The notes: generated from the letters alone by a model not told the origin. A DNA stretch of 23,271 nucleotides from JBHEMT01 sp046262435 (GCA_046262435.1 JBHEMT010000111.1:1-23271), one strand, 5' to 3'. Counted from the stretch's first letter, positions 7,592-16,066 are shown. Made by a program: numbers and translations.

Positions 7592-10411
7592 ATGTCCGAC
7601 CTGGTCGCATTCGACCTGGAGACCACCGGTCTCTCCCCGAAAAGCGACAGGATCATCGAAATCGGCGCCGTCCGCTTCCGCAGCAGCGGCGCCCTGCTTG
7701 GCGACTTCGACGTGTTGGTCGACCCCGGCATGGCCATCCCGCTGGCCATTGAACGGCTCACCGGCATATCGGCGGCCCTGGTTGAGGGTGCTCCGACCGC
7801 CGCCGAGGCCGTGGCCCAGTTCGCCGACTTCTGCGCCGGCGCCCAGCTGGTCGCCCACGGCGCCGCCTTCGACCTCGGTTTCTGTGCCGGCCTGCTCCCC
7901 CAGCAGTTCATGGGCCGTGAGGTGCTTGACACCCTCGAGCTGGCCCGGGTGCTGCTGCCGGTGGCGGCCAGCCACAGTCTTCCCCAGCTATCCCGTGACC
8001 TGGGCCTGGTCCACCTCCGGCCGCACCGGGCCGACAGCGATGCGGGAGCCACCCGTGACCTCCTGCTTCATCTCCTGGCCGTGGCCGCGGCGCTGCCCGG
8101 CGAAACGCTGCGGCTGATGGGCTCACTGGTGGAACCGTTGCGCAGCCCGCTGCGCAGCTTCTTCCACGTCCGGGTTCCCGAGTTCAGAGGAGCGGTGCCG
8201 AAGAGGAGGGCCGGCCTGCCCGCAACCGTGGCCGGCGGGGCCCCCCAGGCTGGGGGGGCCGCTCGCGCCGCGCCATCCGCGGGCCTGCCCGACGATCCCC
8301 GCCTTCCCTCGGGATCACGCCAGTCGCTGGCCGACCGGGTCGCCGCCCTGTGCAGCCCCGGTGGTCCGCTGGGGGGCGGCCACGGGTACGAGGTGCGAAG
8401 CGGTCAGCAGCAGATGGCGCTTGCCGTGGCCCAGACCATCGACCGGAGCGGGCGCCTCTTGGTGGAGGCGGGCACCGGAATCGGCAAGTCGCTGGCCTAC
8501 CTGCTGCCCCTCAGCCTCCACGCCCAGGCGCCGGGGGCGCGGGCGGTGGTGGCCACCGCGACCATTCCGCTCCAGGAACAGCTCGTCGACGTCGAGTTCC
8601 CCCGGGTCGCCGCCTGGCTCGACCATCCACCGCGGGTGGCTCTGCTCAAGGGGCGGCAGCACTACCTCAGCCTGCGTCGCTGGTCCCGCTTTCTCGGCCG
8701 TCCCGACACCGGAGCCCATGGCGTGGACCTCGACCGTGTCCGCTTCAAGCTCAAGGTGCTCACCTGGCTCGCCGAGACCAGCACCGGTGACCGCGCCGAG
8801 CTCCGTCTGGGTGCCGCTGAGGAGCCGCTCTGGCGGCTGGTGGAGTCGGCCGCCGACGACTGCCTCGGGGCGGGCTGTGCCAACTGGGGGAATGCCGGCT
8901 GCTACATGACCAGGGCCCGCGCCGCGGCCGCCGAGGCCGACCTGGTGGTGACCAACCATGCGCTCCTGCTCGCAGACTCTGAGCGTCACGGCCAACTGGT
9001 GGGCCCCCACTCTGTGCTGGTCATCGACGAGGCCCACCGGCTGGAGGAGTCGGCCACCCGGCAGTGGGGGGTCCGGCTCACCGCCGCCGACGTCCAGGCC
9101 GTGCTGGAGCGCCTCCCGGAGCTGGAGCGGGAGGCGCCGGCGTCCCTCGCGGTGGCCCGGGTGCACGACGGCTCCGGCCGCCTTTTCGGCGCCCTCAAGG
9201 GCTTCCTCACCGAGCACTACGGAACTGACCAGCCCGGCAATGCCTCGCTGGGCCTCCCCGAGGAGCTTCGGGCGGCCGACAGCTTCCGGCCCGTGCTGCG
9301 CGACGCCGGCGCCCTGGTGAGCGCCGTCCAGCGGGCGGCTGCGGAACTGCGCGCGCTGGGTTCCGACGAGCCCGCGGCGCCGGCCGGCCCGGAGCGCCCC
9401 GAGCAGCTCCGCGACGAGCTCGAGCTGGCGGCGCTGGCCCTCGAGGGCATCGGCGCCTCCCTGGAGCGCACGCTGCTGGCGCCGCGGGCCGGCCACGTCC
9501 GATGGGTGGCCCTGCGCGCCGAGCAGGCCGAGCTCCACGAGGCGCCCGTGGAGGTGGGTGACCGTCTGCGCGAGGCGGTGCTGCGCCGGCCGGATGCGGC
9601 GGTGCTGACCTCGGCCACATTGAGCGTCGGCGGTTCCTTCGATTACGTCCGCCACCGCCTCGGCCTGGGCGGGGAGGGGGAGGAGCTGGTGGTCGCCTCC
9701 CCGTTTGACTTTCTTGGCCAAGCGCTCACCGTGGTCCCCGAGGGCATTCCGCGGCACGATGACCCCGACTACGATGCGGCGCTGCAGTCGCTCGTCGCCG
9801 ACCTCGGGCGCAGGCTGGGCGGCCGGACCCTGGTGCTCTTCACCGGGTACGGGCCGCTGCGCCGGCTTCATGCGCCCCTGAAGCGCCGCCTCGAGCCTCA
9901 GGGCATTGCCGTCCTCGGCCAGGGACTGGACGGCACCCGGCGCCAGCTGCTGGCCTCCTTCCTCGCCAACCGCCGGACCGTGCTGCTGGGGACCGCGACC
10001 TTCTGGGAGGGGATCGATGTCCCCGGGGACGCCCTCTCCTGCGTGGTCATCGCCAAGCTTCCCTTCCCGGTGCCCACCGACCCGCTGGTCCAGGCGCGCA
10101 CCGCCGGGCTCGGCGACCCCTTCCGCGACCATGCTCTGCCGGTGGCGGCCCTGCGACTTCGCCAGGGCTTCGGGCGCCTGATCCGCCGCGAGGGCGACCG
10201 TGGCGCGGTGGTGCTCTGCGATCCCCGCATCGCCACCCACGAGTACGGCCCGGCCTTCCTGGCGGCGCTGCCGCCCGCCCGGGTCGCCCGCCCCGCGCTG
10301 AGCGGGGCGGCCCGGGTGGTCGAGGACTTCGTTCAGGGGCGGTGGGTCGAGGTGGACCCCGACAGCAGGCCCGCGCCGGCGGCCGAGGTCTGGCACTCTG
10401 AGCAGGCCTGA
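7592..10411 (+). CDS. dinG: DinG-type fusion: DnaQ-like 3'-5' exonuclease plus XPD/DinG superfamily 2 helicase
   Basis: The 939-residue protein joins an N-terminal DEDDh exonuclease to a helicase, as in Firmicute DinG. Exonuclease motifs are D8-L-E10-T-T-G, A-H-G-A-A-F-D (89-94), and H-R-A-D-S-D-A. A low-complexity linker (about 200-255) follows. Helicase motifs are the Q motif YEVRSGQQQMA, Walker A EAGTGIGKS (K299), DEAH (D479), LTSATLS, GTATFWEGIDVPG and the arginine-finger motif QGFGRLIRR. In the iron-sulfur region three cysteines remain (C424, C429, C437) but the first ligand position, in KGRQHYLSLRR, is Ser360. Whether a [4Fe-4S] cluster forms is therefore doubtful. GTG 7589 lies one codon upstream of ATG 7592. 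The gene starts 7 bp after plsC and its stop overlaps the next gene by 1 bp (TGATG). Confidence 0.92.
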   Translation: MSDLVAFDLETTGLSPKSDRIIEIGAVRFRSSGALLGDFDVLVDPGMAIPLAIERLTGISAALVEGAPTAAEAVAQFADFCAGAQLVAHGAAFDLGFCAGLLPQQFMGREVLDTLELARVLLPVAASHSLPQLSRDLGLVHLRPHRADSDAGATRDLLLHLLAVAAALPGETLRLMGSLVEPLRSPLRSFFHVRVPEFRGAVPKRRAGLPATVAGGAPQAGGAARAAPSAGLPDDPRLPSGSRQSLADRVAALCSPGGPLGGGHGYEVRSGQQQMALAVAQTIDRSGRLLVEAGTGIGKSLAYLLPLSLHAQAPGARAVVATATIPLQEQLVDVEFPRVAAWLDHPPRVALLKGRQHYLSLRRWSRFLGRPDTGAHGVDLDRVRFKLKVLTWLAETSTGDRAELRLGAAEEPLWRLVESAADDCLGAGCANWGNAGCYMTRARAAAAEADLVVTNHALLLADSERHGQLVGPHSVLVIDEAHRLEESATRQWGVRLTAADVQAVLERLPELEREAPASLAVARVHDGSGRLFGALKGFLTEHYGTDQPGNASLGLPEELRAADSFRPVLRDAGALVSAVQRAAAELRALGSDEPAAPAGPERPEQLRDELELAALALEGIGASLERTLLAPRAGHVRWVALRAEQAELHEAPVEVGDRLREAVLRRPDAAVLTSATLSVGGSFDYVRHRLGLGGEGEELVVASPFDFLGQALTVVPEGIPRHDDPDYDAALQSLVADLGRRLGGRTLVLFTGYGPLRRLHAPLKRRLEPQGIAVLGQGLDGTRRQLLASFLANRRTVLLGTATFWEGIDVPGDALSCVVIAKLPFPVPTDPLVQARTAGLGDPFRDHALPVAALRLRQGFGRLIRREGDRGAVVLCDPRIATHEYGPAFLAALPPARVARPALSGAARVVEDFVQGRWVEVDPDSRPAPAAEVWHSEQA

Positions 10412-11409
10412 TGACTCTGCTCAACGCCGACCCGAGTGTGCCGCGCCCGTCCGCGGCAGGGAGTGACCCCACGCCCGGGATGCGACCCGGCCAGGCACCG
10501 GCACCCCGGGCGGCGGACGCCGCGCAGCCGGCCGGCCAGCTGGTGGTGGCGCTCGCCCAGCTCGCTCCTCGGCTCGCCGATGTCGACCACAACCTCGACC
10601 GCCACCTCGCGCTGCTCGCCGAGGCGACCCAGCGGGGCGCCCAGCTCGTGGTTTTCCCCGAACTCTCGCTGACCGGCTACTTCCTTAAGGACCTGGTGCC
10701 CGATGTCGCTGTGCGCCTTGACTCCGCCCCTTTGCGCGCCCTGGCTGCGGCGTGCACCGAGGTTGACGCCCTGGTCGGTCTGGTCCTTGAGAGTGAGGAC
10801 GCCCGCTTCTACAACGCCGCCGTCTACCTCTCCGCGGGTCGCATCCAGCATGTGCATCACAAGGTTTACCTGCCCACCTACGGCCTGTTCGAGGAGGGTC
10901 GCTACCTCGCCCAGGGCGACCGTTTCCGCGCTTTCGCGCCGCCGGCCGGGGCTGCGCCGCGCCGCCCATGGCGCGCCGGGATCCTGGTCTGCGAGGACAT
11001 GTGGCACCCGTCGGCGGCAGCGGCGCTCGCCCGCGACGGGGTGGAGGTGTTCCTCTGTCCGTCCTCGTCCCCGGCGCGTGGGGTGCATCGCGGCCCCCAG
11101 CTGGGGAGCGAGCAGTCCTACGCGGCGATGACTCGGACCTACGCCGAGCTGTTCACCGCCTACGTCGTGTACTGCAACCGGGTGGGCTATGAGGACGGGG
11201 TCGCCTTCTGGGGCGGCTCCAGGGTGGTCGGCCCCGACGGTTGGGTGGTCGGCGGGGTCGCGGGGAGCGGCGAAGAGCTGGCACTACGGACCCTCGATCT
11301 AGCTTCCATCCGCCGGGCCCGGGTGGAGCAGCCGCTGCTGCGCGATGAGCGTCACGATGTCAGCGATGCAGAATCAGACCGTCTCCGGCGTCGACGCACT
11401 CTCGATTGA
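10411..11409 (+). CDS. Nitrilase-superfamily glutaminase subunit of NAD synthetase
   Basis: Carbon-nitrogen hydrolase whose likely job is to release ammonia from glutamine for the adjacent NadE. The 332-residue protein has the nitrilase triad at E84 (FPELSLTGY), K151 (HHKVYLPTYGLFEEGRY) and C194 (LVCEDMWHP). These contexts match the glutaminase half of two-domain NAD synthetases. Residues 1-43 are a Pro/Ala-rich extension; ATG 10480 or GTG 10543/10546 are possible later starts. The C-terminal end (RRARVEQPLLRDERHDV) is as expected for a free-standing subunit. The gene overlaps nadE by up to 65 bp in another frame. Most organisms encode the two activities as one polypeptide, so the partner role rests on family motifs and adjacency. 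Confidence 0.88.
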   Translation: MTLLNADPSVPRPSAAGSDPTPGMRPGQAPAPRAADAAQPAGQLVVALAQLAPRLADVDHNLDRHLALLAEATQRGAQLVVFPELSLTGYFLKDLVPDVAVRLDSAPLRALAAACTEVDALVGLVLESEDARFYNAAVYLSAGRIQHVHHKVYLPTYGLFEEGRYLAQGDRFRAFAPPAGAAPRRPWRAGILVCEDMWHPSAAAALARDGVEVFLCPSSSPARGVHRGPQLGSEQSYAAMTRTYAELFTAYVVYCNRVGYEDGVAFWGGSRVVGPDGWVVGGVAGSGEELALRTLDLASIRRARVEQPLLRDERHDVSDAESDRLRRRRTLD

Positions 11410-12211
11410 CGGCGACCTCGTCACCGAGCTGCTCTGCGGCTTCGTGCGCGAGGAGGTCGGCAGGGTGGGCTTCGACCGCATCGTCCTCGGTCTCAGCGGC
11501 GGGGTCGACTCTGCCCTGGCTGCGGCGATCGCCTGTCGGGCCTTGGGACCCGACCGGGTTCTCCCGGTCCTGATGCCGTACCGGAACAGCGCCGCGGCCT
11601 CCGTGTCCGACGCGCTCACGGTGTGCGCCACGCTCGGCATGGAGCCACTGCGGGTCGACATCACCCCACAGGTGGACGCCTACTTCGAGCGCTTTCCGGA
11701 GGCCGACCGGGGCAGGCGCGGCAACAAGATGGCACGCGAGCGGATGAGCGTCCTCTACGACATGTCGTGGGCGCACCGGGCGCTGGTGTTGGGCACCTCC
11801 AACAAGACGGAGCTGCTGCTCGGCTACGGAACCATCCACGGCGACCTCGCCAGTGCGCTCAACCCCCTGGGCGACCTGTACAAGACGCAGGTGTTCGCCC
11901 TCGCCCGCGTGCTCGACCTGCCCGCCGCGGTGATCGACAAGGCGCCCAGCGCCGACCTCTTTGAGGGCCAGTCGGACGAGACCGACTTCGGCTTCCGATA
12001 TGCGGTGGTGGACGCACTGCTGCACTTCCTGGTCGATGAGCGCCGCACCCCGGCGGAGCTGCGTGCCCTTGGGTTTGAGGACGGGTTCGTCGCCGATATC
12101 CGGCAGCGCATCCGGGGCAGTCAGTTCAAACGCCGGCCACCGCTGATCGCCAAGCTGGGGCCGCGCACCATCGACCGCGAGTTCCGCTATCCCCGGGACT
12201 GGGGCTCGTGA
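11345..12211 (+). CDS. nadE: NAD(+) synthetase (ammonia-using synthetase subunit)
   Basis: Adenylates nicotinic acid adenine dinucleotide and amidates it to NAD. The 288-residue protein has the PP-loop SGGVDS, followed by the family motifs VLGTSNKTELLLGYGTIHGDLAS, split in my reading as LGTSNKTE and GDLASALNPLGDLYKTQV, and KAPSADLFEGQSDETDFG. It has no glutaminase domain; that is encoded just upstream. Starts at ATG 11345, 11357 or 11366 are all possible, giving overlaps of 65, 53 or 44 bp with the glutaminase gene. A frameshifted two-domain gene was considered: the synthetase frame is closed by a TAG at 11300-11302, but both products have normal ends. The stop overlaps rsmI as GTGA. Confidence 0.93.
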   Translation: MSVTMSAMQNQTVSGVDALSIDGDLVTELLCGFVREEVGRVGFDRIVLGLSGGVDSALAAAIACRALGPDRVLPVLMPYRNSAAASVSDALTVCATLGMEPLRVDITPQVDAYFERFPEADRGRRGNKMARERMSVLYDMSWAHRALVLGTSNKTELLLGYGTIHGDLASALNPLGDLYKTQVFALARVLDLPAAVIDKAPSADLFEGQSDETDFGFRYAVVDALLHFLVDERRTPAELRALGFEDGFVADIRQRIRGSQFKRRPPLIAKLGPRTIDREFRYPRDWGS

Positions 12212-12942
12212 GCCACGGCACGCTGGCGGTCGTGCCCACCCCGATCGGCAACCTCGAGGACATCACCCTGCGCGCCCTGCGCGTCCTCCGCGACTGCGAC
12301 GCGGTCGTGGCCGAGGACTCGCGCCGCACCCGCAGCCTGCTCACGGCGCACGGCATCAGCCGGCCGGTGATCTCGCTGCCGGCGCATGCCGAGCGCGCCC
12401 GGGTGCCGGCGCTGCTCTCGCGTCTCGACGCCGGCGAGTCTTTGGCTCTGTGCACCGACGCGGGGACGCCGGCGGTCAGTGACCCGGGTTCGGTGCTGGT
12501 GCGGGCGGCGAGGGCGGCCGGGTACAGCGTTACCTCTCTGCCGGGGGCGTCGGCGGTGACCACGGCGGTGGCCGGAAGTGGGGTCGGTGGCGGCGGAGGG
12601 TTCTGCTTTCTGGGCTTTCCGCCACGCACACCGGGGAAGCTCCGGCGCACCCTCGCCGGTGCGCTGGCAACCGGACTCCCCGTTGTCTTCTTCGAGGCGT
12701 CCCCGCGCCTGGCGCGCACCCTGCGGTTGCTCGTCGACCTCGTCGGTGAGCGCGAGGTGGTCGTCGGCCGCGAGCTGAGCAAGCTGCACGAGAGCTACTA
12801 CGCCGGCACGGCCGCGGAGCTCAGTGCCGCGTTTCTGGCCACACCGCCCCGGGGGGAGTGCACAGTGGTGGTGGCACCGGGGGTCGCCGTCCCGCTGCCG
12901 GCCGCCGCCCAAGCCGCGGATCCTGGGCTGGTGGGTTGGTGA
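12208..12942 (+). CDS. rsmI: 16S rRNA (cytidine-1402-2'-O)-methyltransferase
   Basis: RsmI 2'-O-methylates C1402 in the decoding centre of 16S rRNA, using a tetrapyrrole-methylase-like (SAM) fold. The 244-residue protein begins with VVPTPIGNLEDITLRALRVL and continues with AEDSRRTRSLL, LCTDAGTPAVSDPG, SLPGASAV, FLGFPPRTPGKLRRTL, VFFEASPRL and GRELSKLHE, the standard RsmI series in order. A Gly-rich stretch (GVGGGGG) sits before FCFLGF. It is somewhat shorter than the E. coli protein (286) at the C terminus. The GTG start overlaps the nadE stop by 4 bp, and its stop overlaps tatD by 4 bp. The C1402 methylation role is established for the family. Confidence 0.95.
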   Translation: MSHGTLAVVPTPIGNLEDITLRALRVLRDCDAVVAEDSRRTRSLLTAHGISRPVISLPAHAERARVPALLSRLDAGESLALCTDAGTPAVSDPGSVLVRAARAAGYSVTSLPGASAVTTAVAGSGVGGGGGFCFLGFPPRTPGKLRRTLAGALATGLPVVFFEASPRLARTLRLLVDLVGEREVVVGRELSKLHESYYAGTAAELSAAFLATPPRGECTVVVAPGVAVPLPAAAQAADPGLVGW

Positions 12943-13802
12943 GCCCGATGCCGAACGGCGGTGGCGGTACCGGGCGGGGGGCCTCGGCGCTGCCGGGACT
13001 GGTCGACACCCACTGCCACCTGGTCCTGCTCGAGGAGCGGGGCCTTCTCCACCGGGCACTCGAGGAGGCGGCCGCCGCCGGCGTGGAGCAGATCGTCAGT
13101 GTCGGCCTCAACCTCGACGACTCGGAGCGCAACCGGCGTCTCGCCGAGGCGCATCCGGGCGTGTTCTTCACCGTCGGCTGGCATCCACACGAACCCGCGC
13201 CGCCAACCGGCGCGCAGCTCCGTGCGCTCGACGAGCTGCTCGCCCATCCCCGGGCTGTGGCGGTGGGCGAGATCGGGCTCGACCAGTTCTGGCGCCCCGG
13301 ATACCACGAGGTGCCTCTGGGGGTGCAGCAACGTTCCCTTGCGGCGATGCTCGAGCTCGCCGCGGGGCGGACCAAGCCGGTGGTGATCCACGACCGCGAC
13401 AGCCACGAGGACGTGCTTGGCGCGCTCGGCGATCGGACCCGGCTCGGCGGCGGAGTGATGCACTGCTACAGCGGCGACCTCGCCTTCGCGGAGCGCTGCG
13501 TGGCAGCCGGCCTGCTCACCTCATACGCGGGCACGGTGACCTTTCCGCGCAGCGAGGGGATCCAGGCCGCGGCTGCGGGTATCGGCGACGACGCGGTCCT
13601 GCTGGAGACCGACGCCCCGTTTCTCGCTCCCGTCCCGTTTCGCGGCCGGCCCAACCTCCCCGGCTATGTCACGGCCACCGCGACGCGCGTCGCTGAGCTG
13701 CGCGGGGTTCCGGCCGGGGCGCTCGCCGAGCGCTGCGGGGCCAATGCACGCCGCCTCTTCAACCTGCCCGACCCGGCGTCGGGCGACCGGGTGGGCGACT
13801 GA
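12939..13802 (+). CDS. tatD: TatD-family metal-dependent hydrolase (probable DNase)
   Basis: TatD-family TIM-barrel hydrolases are Mg-dependent DNases implicated in DNA repair. The protein has the metal-binding set in order: DTHCHL near the N terminus, VGEIGLDQF, VVIHDRDSHED, MHCYSGD and LLETDAPFLAPVP. The total of 287 residues is close to the usual 255-265 plus a glycine-rich N-terminal lead of about 20 residues. GTG 12939 was chosen because it overlaps the rsmI stop as GTGA; ATG 12948 is three codons on. A longer frame from 12858 would run through rsmI. TatD between rsmI and rsmA is a commonly conserved order in high-GC bacteria. YcfH/YabD-type homologues share these motifs, so the paralogue name is approximate. 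Confidence 0.9.
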   Translation: MSPMPNGGGGTGRGASALPGLVDTHCHLVLLEERGLLHRALEEAAAAGVEQIVSVGLNLDDSERNRRLAEAHPGVFFTVGWHPHEPAPPTGAQLRALDELLAHPRAVAVGEIGLDQFWRPGYHEVPLGVQQRSLAAMLELAAGRTKPVVIHDRDSHEDVLGALGDRTRLGGGVMHCYSGDLAFAERCVAAGLLTSYAGTVTFPRSEGIQAAAAGIGDDAVLLETDAPFLAPVPFRGRPNLPGYVTATATRVAELRGVPAGALAERCGANARRLFNLPDPASGDRVGD

Positions 13803-13849
13803 GTCGGGGCGCCGGCCCGAGCCGGCTCGACCTAACCGACCCGGCGACG

Positions 13850-14659
13850 GTGCGCGCGGTGGCGCGGCGCTGCGGCCTGGTCGCCAAGCGCAGTCTTGGA
13901 CAGAACTTCCTGATCGACCGCAGCGTGCTCGACCGGGTGATCACCGAGCTCGCGCCCACCGGCGCGGTGGTGATGGAGGTCGGCCCGGGCATCGGGACGC
14001 TGACCGTGGCCCTGGCCTCCACCGCCGACCAGGTTGTCGCCGTCGAGCTCGACCCCGGCTGCGTGCGCGCGTGCGCGATCACCCTGCGCGGCCTGGACAA
14101 CGTGCGCGTGGTGCACGCCGATGTGCTCCGCACCACCCCCGAAACCCTCTTGCTGCCACGCGGGCACCTGGTGGCCGGCAACATCCCCTACAACCTCACC
14201 GGAGCGCTGTTCACCCACCTGCTCGAGTCGCCGCAGCCCCCCGCTCGTGCGGTCCTCCTGGTGCAGCGCGAGGTGGCCATGCGCCTCAGCGGTGACGCGG
14301 GGGAGTGGGGGCTCAGCACCGTGGCGGTGCGCTCCCTGGCGACCGTCGAGCGGCTCCTGGACGTTCCTCCCGAGAGCTTCGAGCCGGCGCCGGCGGTGCG
14401 TTCGTCGCTGATCCGGATCACACCCGGCCGGGTCCTCAACGCCGCCGACCGCGCCGCGGTTCTCGAGCTGGCGCGGACCGCTTTCGGGATGCGGCGCAAG
14501 ACACTTCGCCATGGGATCGGCCGGGCGCTTGGCGATGATGAGGCAGCTCTGGCTGTGCTCGACCGCGCGGCGATCGACAGTGGCCGCCGTCCGGGCACCC
14601 TTGATCTCGACGAATGGCGCGCGCTGGCTGCGGCGACCACCGACTATCGACGTAGCTAG
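13850..14659 (+). CDS. rsmA: 16S rRNA (adenine-1518/1519-N6)-dimethyltransferase
   Basis: RsmA (KsgA) dimethylates A1518 and A1519 in helix 45 of 16S rRNA, a late step of 30S assembly. Motifs are KRSLGQNFLID, SAM-binding EVGPGIGTLT, AVELDPG, HADVLR, the catalytic GNIPYNLTGALF, and C-terminal FGMRRKTLRHGI. From GTG 13850 the product is 269 residues. However, the same frame is open upstream and encodes LDLTDPATVRAVARRCG, which resembles the N-terminal helix of B. subtilis KsgA. The only start-like codon there is CTG 13799, which overlaps the tatD stop as CTGA. The true start may therefore be a non-standard CTG. The stop is immediately followed by the ATG of the MFS gene. Confidence 0.93.
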   Translation: MRAVARRCGLVAKRSLGQNFLIDRSVLDRVITELAPTGAVVMEVGPGIGTLTVALASTADQVVAVELDPGCVRACAITLRGLDNVRVVHADVLRTTPETLLLPRGHLVAGNIPYNLTGALFTHLLESPQPPARAVLLVQREVAMRLSGDAGEWGLSTVAVRSLATVERLLDVPPESFEPAPAVRSSLIRITPGRVLNAADRAAVLELARTAFGMRRKTLRHGIGRALGDDEAALAVLDRAAIDSGRRPGTLDLDEWRALAAATTDYRRS

Positions 14660-16066
14660 ATGAGCCACGAGTCCCTCGACCAGCCGCCGTCTGCCCTGGA
14701 CGATGCGCCGGACAGCCTCGGCGACGACGCGCCGCGGCCGCTGAACGAGGCCCAGCTGCGCGCCGGCCGTCCCGCCCTGGTGCAGAGCACCCCCGAGCTA
14801 TCCGGCTTCGCCGCGGTCCTTCGGCAGCGCGACTTCCGGCTGCTCTGGGGCGCGCAGCTCGCCTCCCAGCTGGCTGACAAATTCCTGATGTTCACCCTGC
14901 TGATCGTCGTCTACGAGCTCAGCCGGCACGGCACTCTGGAGTCGCTGCTGATGATCGCCTACACGCTTCCGAGCGTGGTGCTCAGCGCACCGGCGGGCGT
15001 TTTCGTCGACCGGGCCGACAAGCGGAGGCTGATGCTGGCCACCAACCTGGGCCGGGGGGCGCTGATCCTGCTGATCCCCGCTGCGCAGGCGGTGCCTGGG
15101 CTCCGCGCCCAGGCGTGGCCGCTGCTGCTGATCACCCTTGCCTTCAGCAGCGTTGGCCAGGTGTTCGCCCCGGCCGAGGCGGCGAGCATCCCCATGCTCG
15201 TGCGTCCGCGCCAGATCATGTCGGCCACCTCACTGTTCATGACCACGCTGATCGTCACGTTGGTTGTGGGGGTGCCCAGCGCCACCCTGGCGATCCGCAT
15301 CTTCGGCACCACCGCGCCCTTCTACATCGCCGCCGCCCTCTTCCTGGTGGCAACGGTGTGTGTCGCTGCGCTGCGCACCCCGCTCACCGCCGCGGCGGCG
15401 GGCCGCTCCGATGAACGGCATCTCGCCCGTGAGCTGCGCGAGGGCCTTGCCCTGCTGGGCGGGAACCCCGCTCTGCGCGTGGCGTTGGCGCAGCTCACCG
15501 TCGCCCTGGTGGTGGTGTTCACCGTCTTCGCACTCGGCCCGGTGTACATGGCCACGATCCTGCACCGCCCATCGGCCGACACCTACCTGGTGCTGATTCC
15601 CGCAACCGTGGGGTTGGCCGGCACCGCGGTGGTGCTAGGTCAGTCCACGCGCCGCATCTCGCGGGCGCGCACCCTGGTCACCGCCGCCGTGGTGGGCGGA
15701 CTCACTCTGGTCGGCATCGGCCTGGTTCCGGGAGGCCTGCAGGACTCGCACCATGAGGACCTGCTCGTGCCTGCGGCGGTGGTGCTCTCCGCCACCTTCG
15801 GATGCGCCCTTGGCGGACTGCTCATTCCGGCGTTCACCGTGCTCCAGGAGCGCACCAGCGCGGCCAGCCGAGGGCGCATTTTCGGAGGCATCTTCACGGT
15901 CATCAATGCCGCGGTGGCAGCGCCGCTGCTCCTTGCCGGTGGCCTCGCCGATGCCTTCGGGGTGGACCGGGTCATCGCCGGTCTCGGGGTCTTGCTCGGC
16001 CTGTGTGGCCTGGCCGCCGCGACGGCTCTGCGCTCCCAGGTGCGAATTCTCGACGAACCGCTGTAG
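14660..16066 (+). CDS. Major facilitator superfamily transporter
   Basis: A 468-residue membrane protein. A polar, acidic N-terminal tail of about 55 residues is followed by FRLLWGAQLASQLADKF, the start of the MFS_3 (EntS/multidrug-efflux-like) family, and many hydrophobic segments. The A-like loop motif appears as PAGVFVDRADKRRLML after the second membrane segment. ERTSAASRGRIFGGIFTVINAA is the typical motif around segment 10-11 of these exporters. The substrate cannot be read from sequence; drug or siderophore export is typical of the family, but a lysophospholipid transporter of LplT type is also possible. It starts directly after the rsmA stop, so it is probably co-transcribed, and it is the last gene of the long run. 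I see no strong terminator after it. Confidence 0.85.
   Translation: MSHESLDQPPSALDDAPDSLGDDAPRPLNEAQLRAGRPALVQSTPELSGFAAVLRQRDFRLLWGAQLASQLADKFLMFTLLIVVYELSRHGTLESLLMIAYTLPSVVLSAPAGVFVDRADKRRLMLATNLGRGALILLIPAAQAVPGLRAQAWPLLLITLAFSSVGQVFAPAEAASIPMLVRPRQIMSATSLFMTTLIVTLVVGVPSATLAIRIFGTTAPFYIAAALFLVATVCVAALRTPLTAAAAGRSDERHLARELREGLALLGGNPALRVALAQLTVALVVVFTVFALGPVYMATILHRPSADTYLVLIPATVGLAGTAVVLGQSTRRISRARTLVTAAVVGGLTLVGIGLVPGGLQDSHHEDLLVPAAVVLSATFGCALGGLLIPAFTVLQERTSAASRGRIFGGIFTVINAAVAAPLLLAGGLADAFGVDRVIAGLGVLLGLCGLAAATALRSQVRILDEPL

Noticed and set aside
8315..10396. A 693-codon open frame on the - strand
   Set aside because: It mirrors dinG in codon-position-biased GC-rich DNA, has no recognisable motif, and dinG has all its catalytic motifs in the + frame.
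11300..11409. Frameshift breaking a fused NAD synthetase
   Set aside because: Both frames contain complete, normally ended domains and the overlap includes three good ATG starts for the second gene. Kept as two genes, with the possibility noted.
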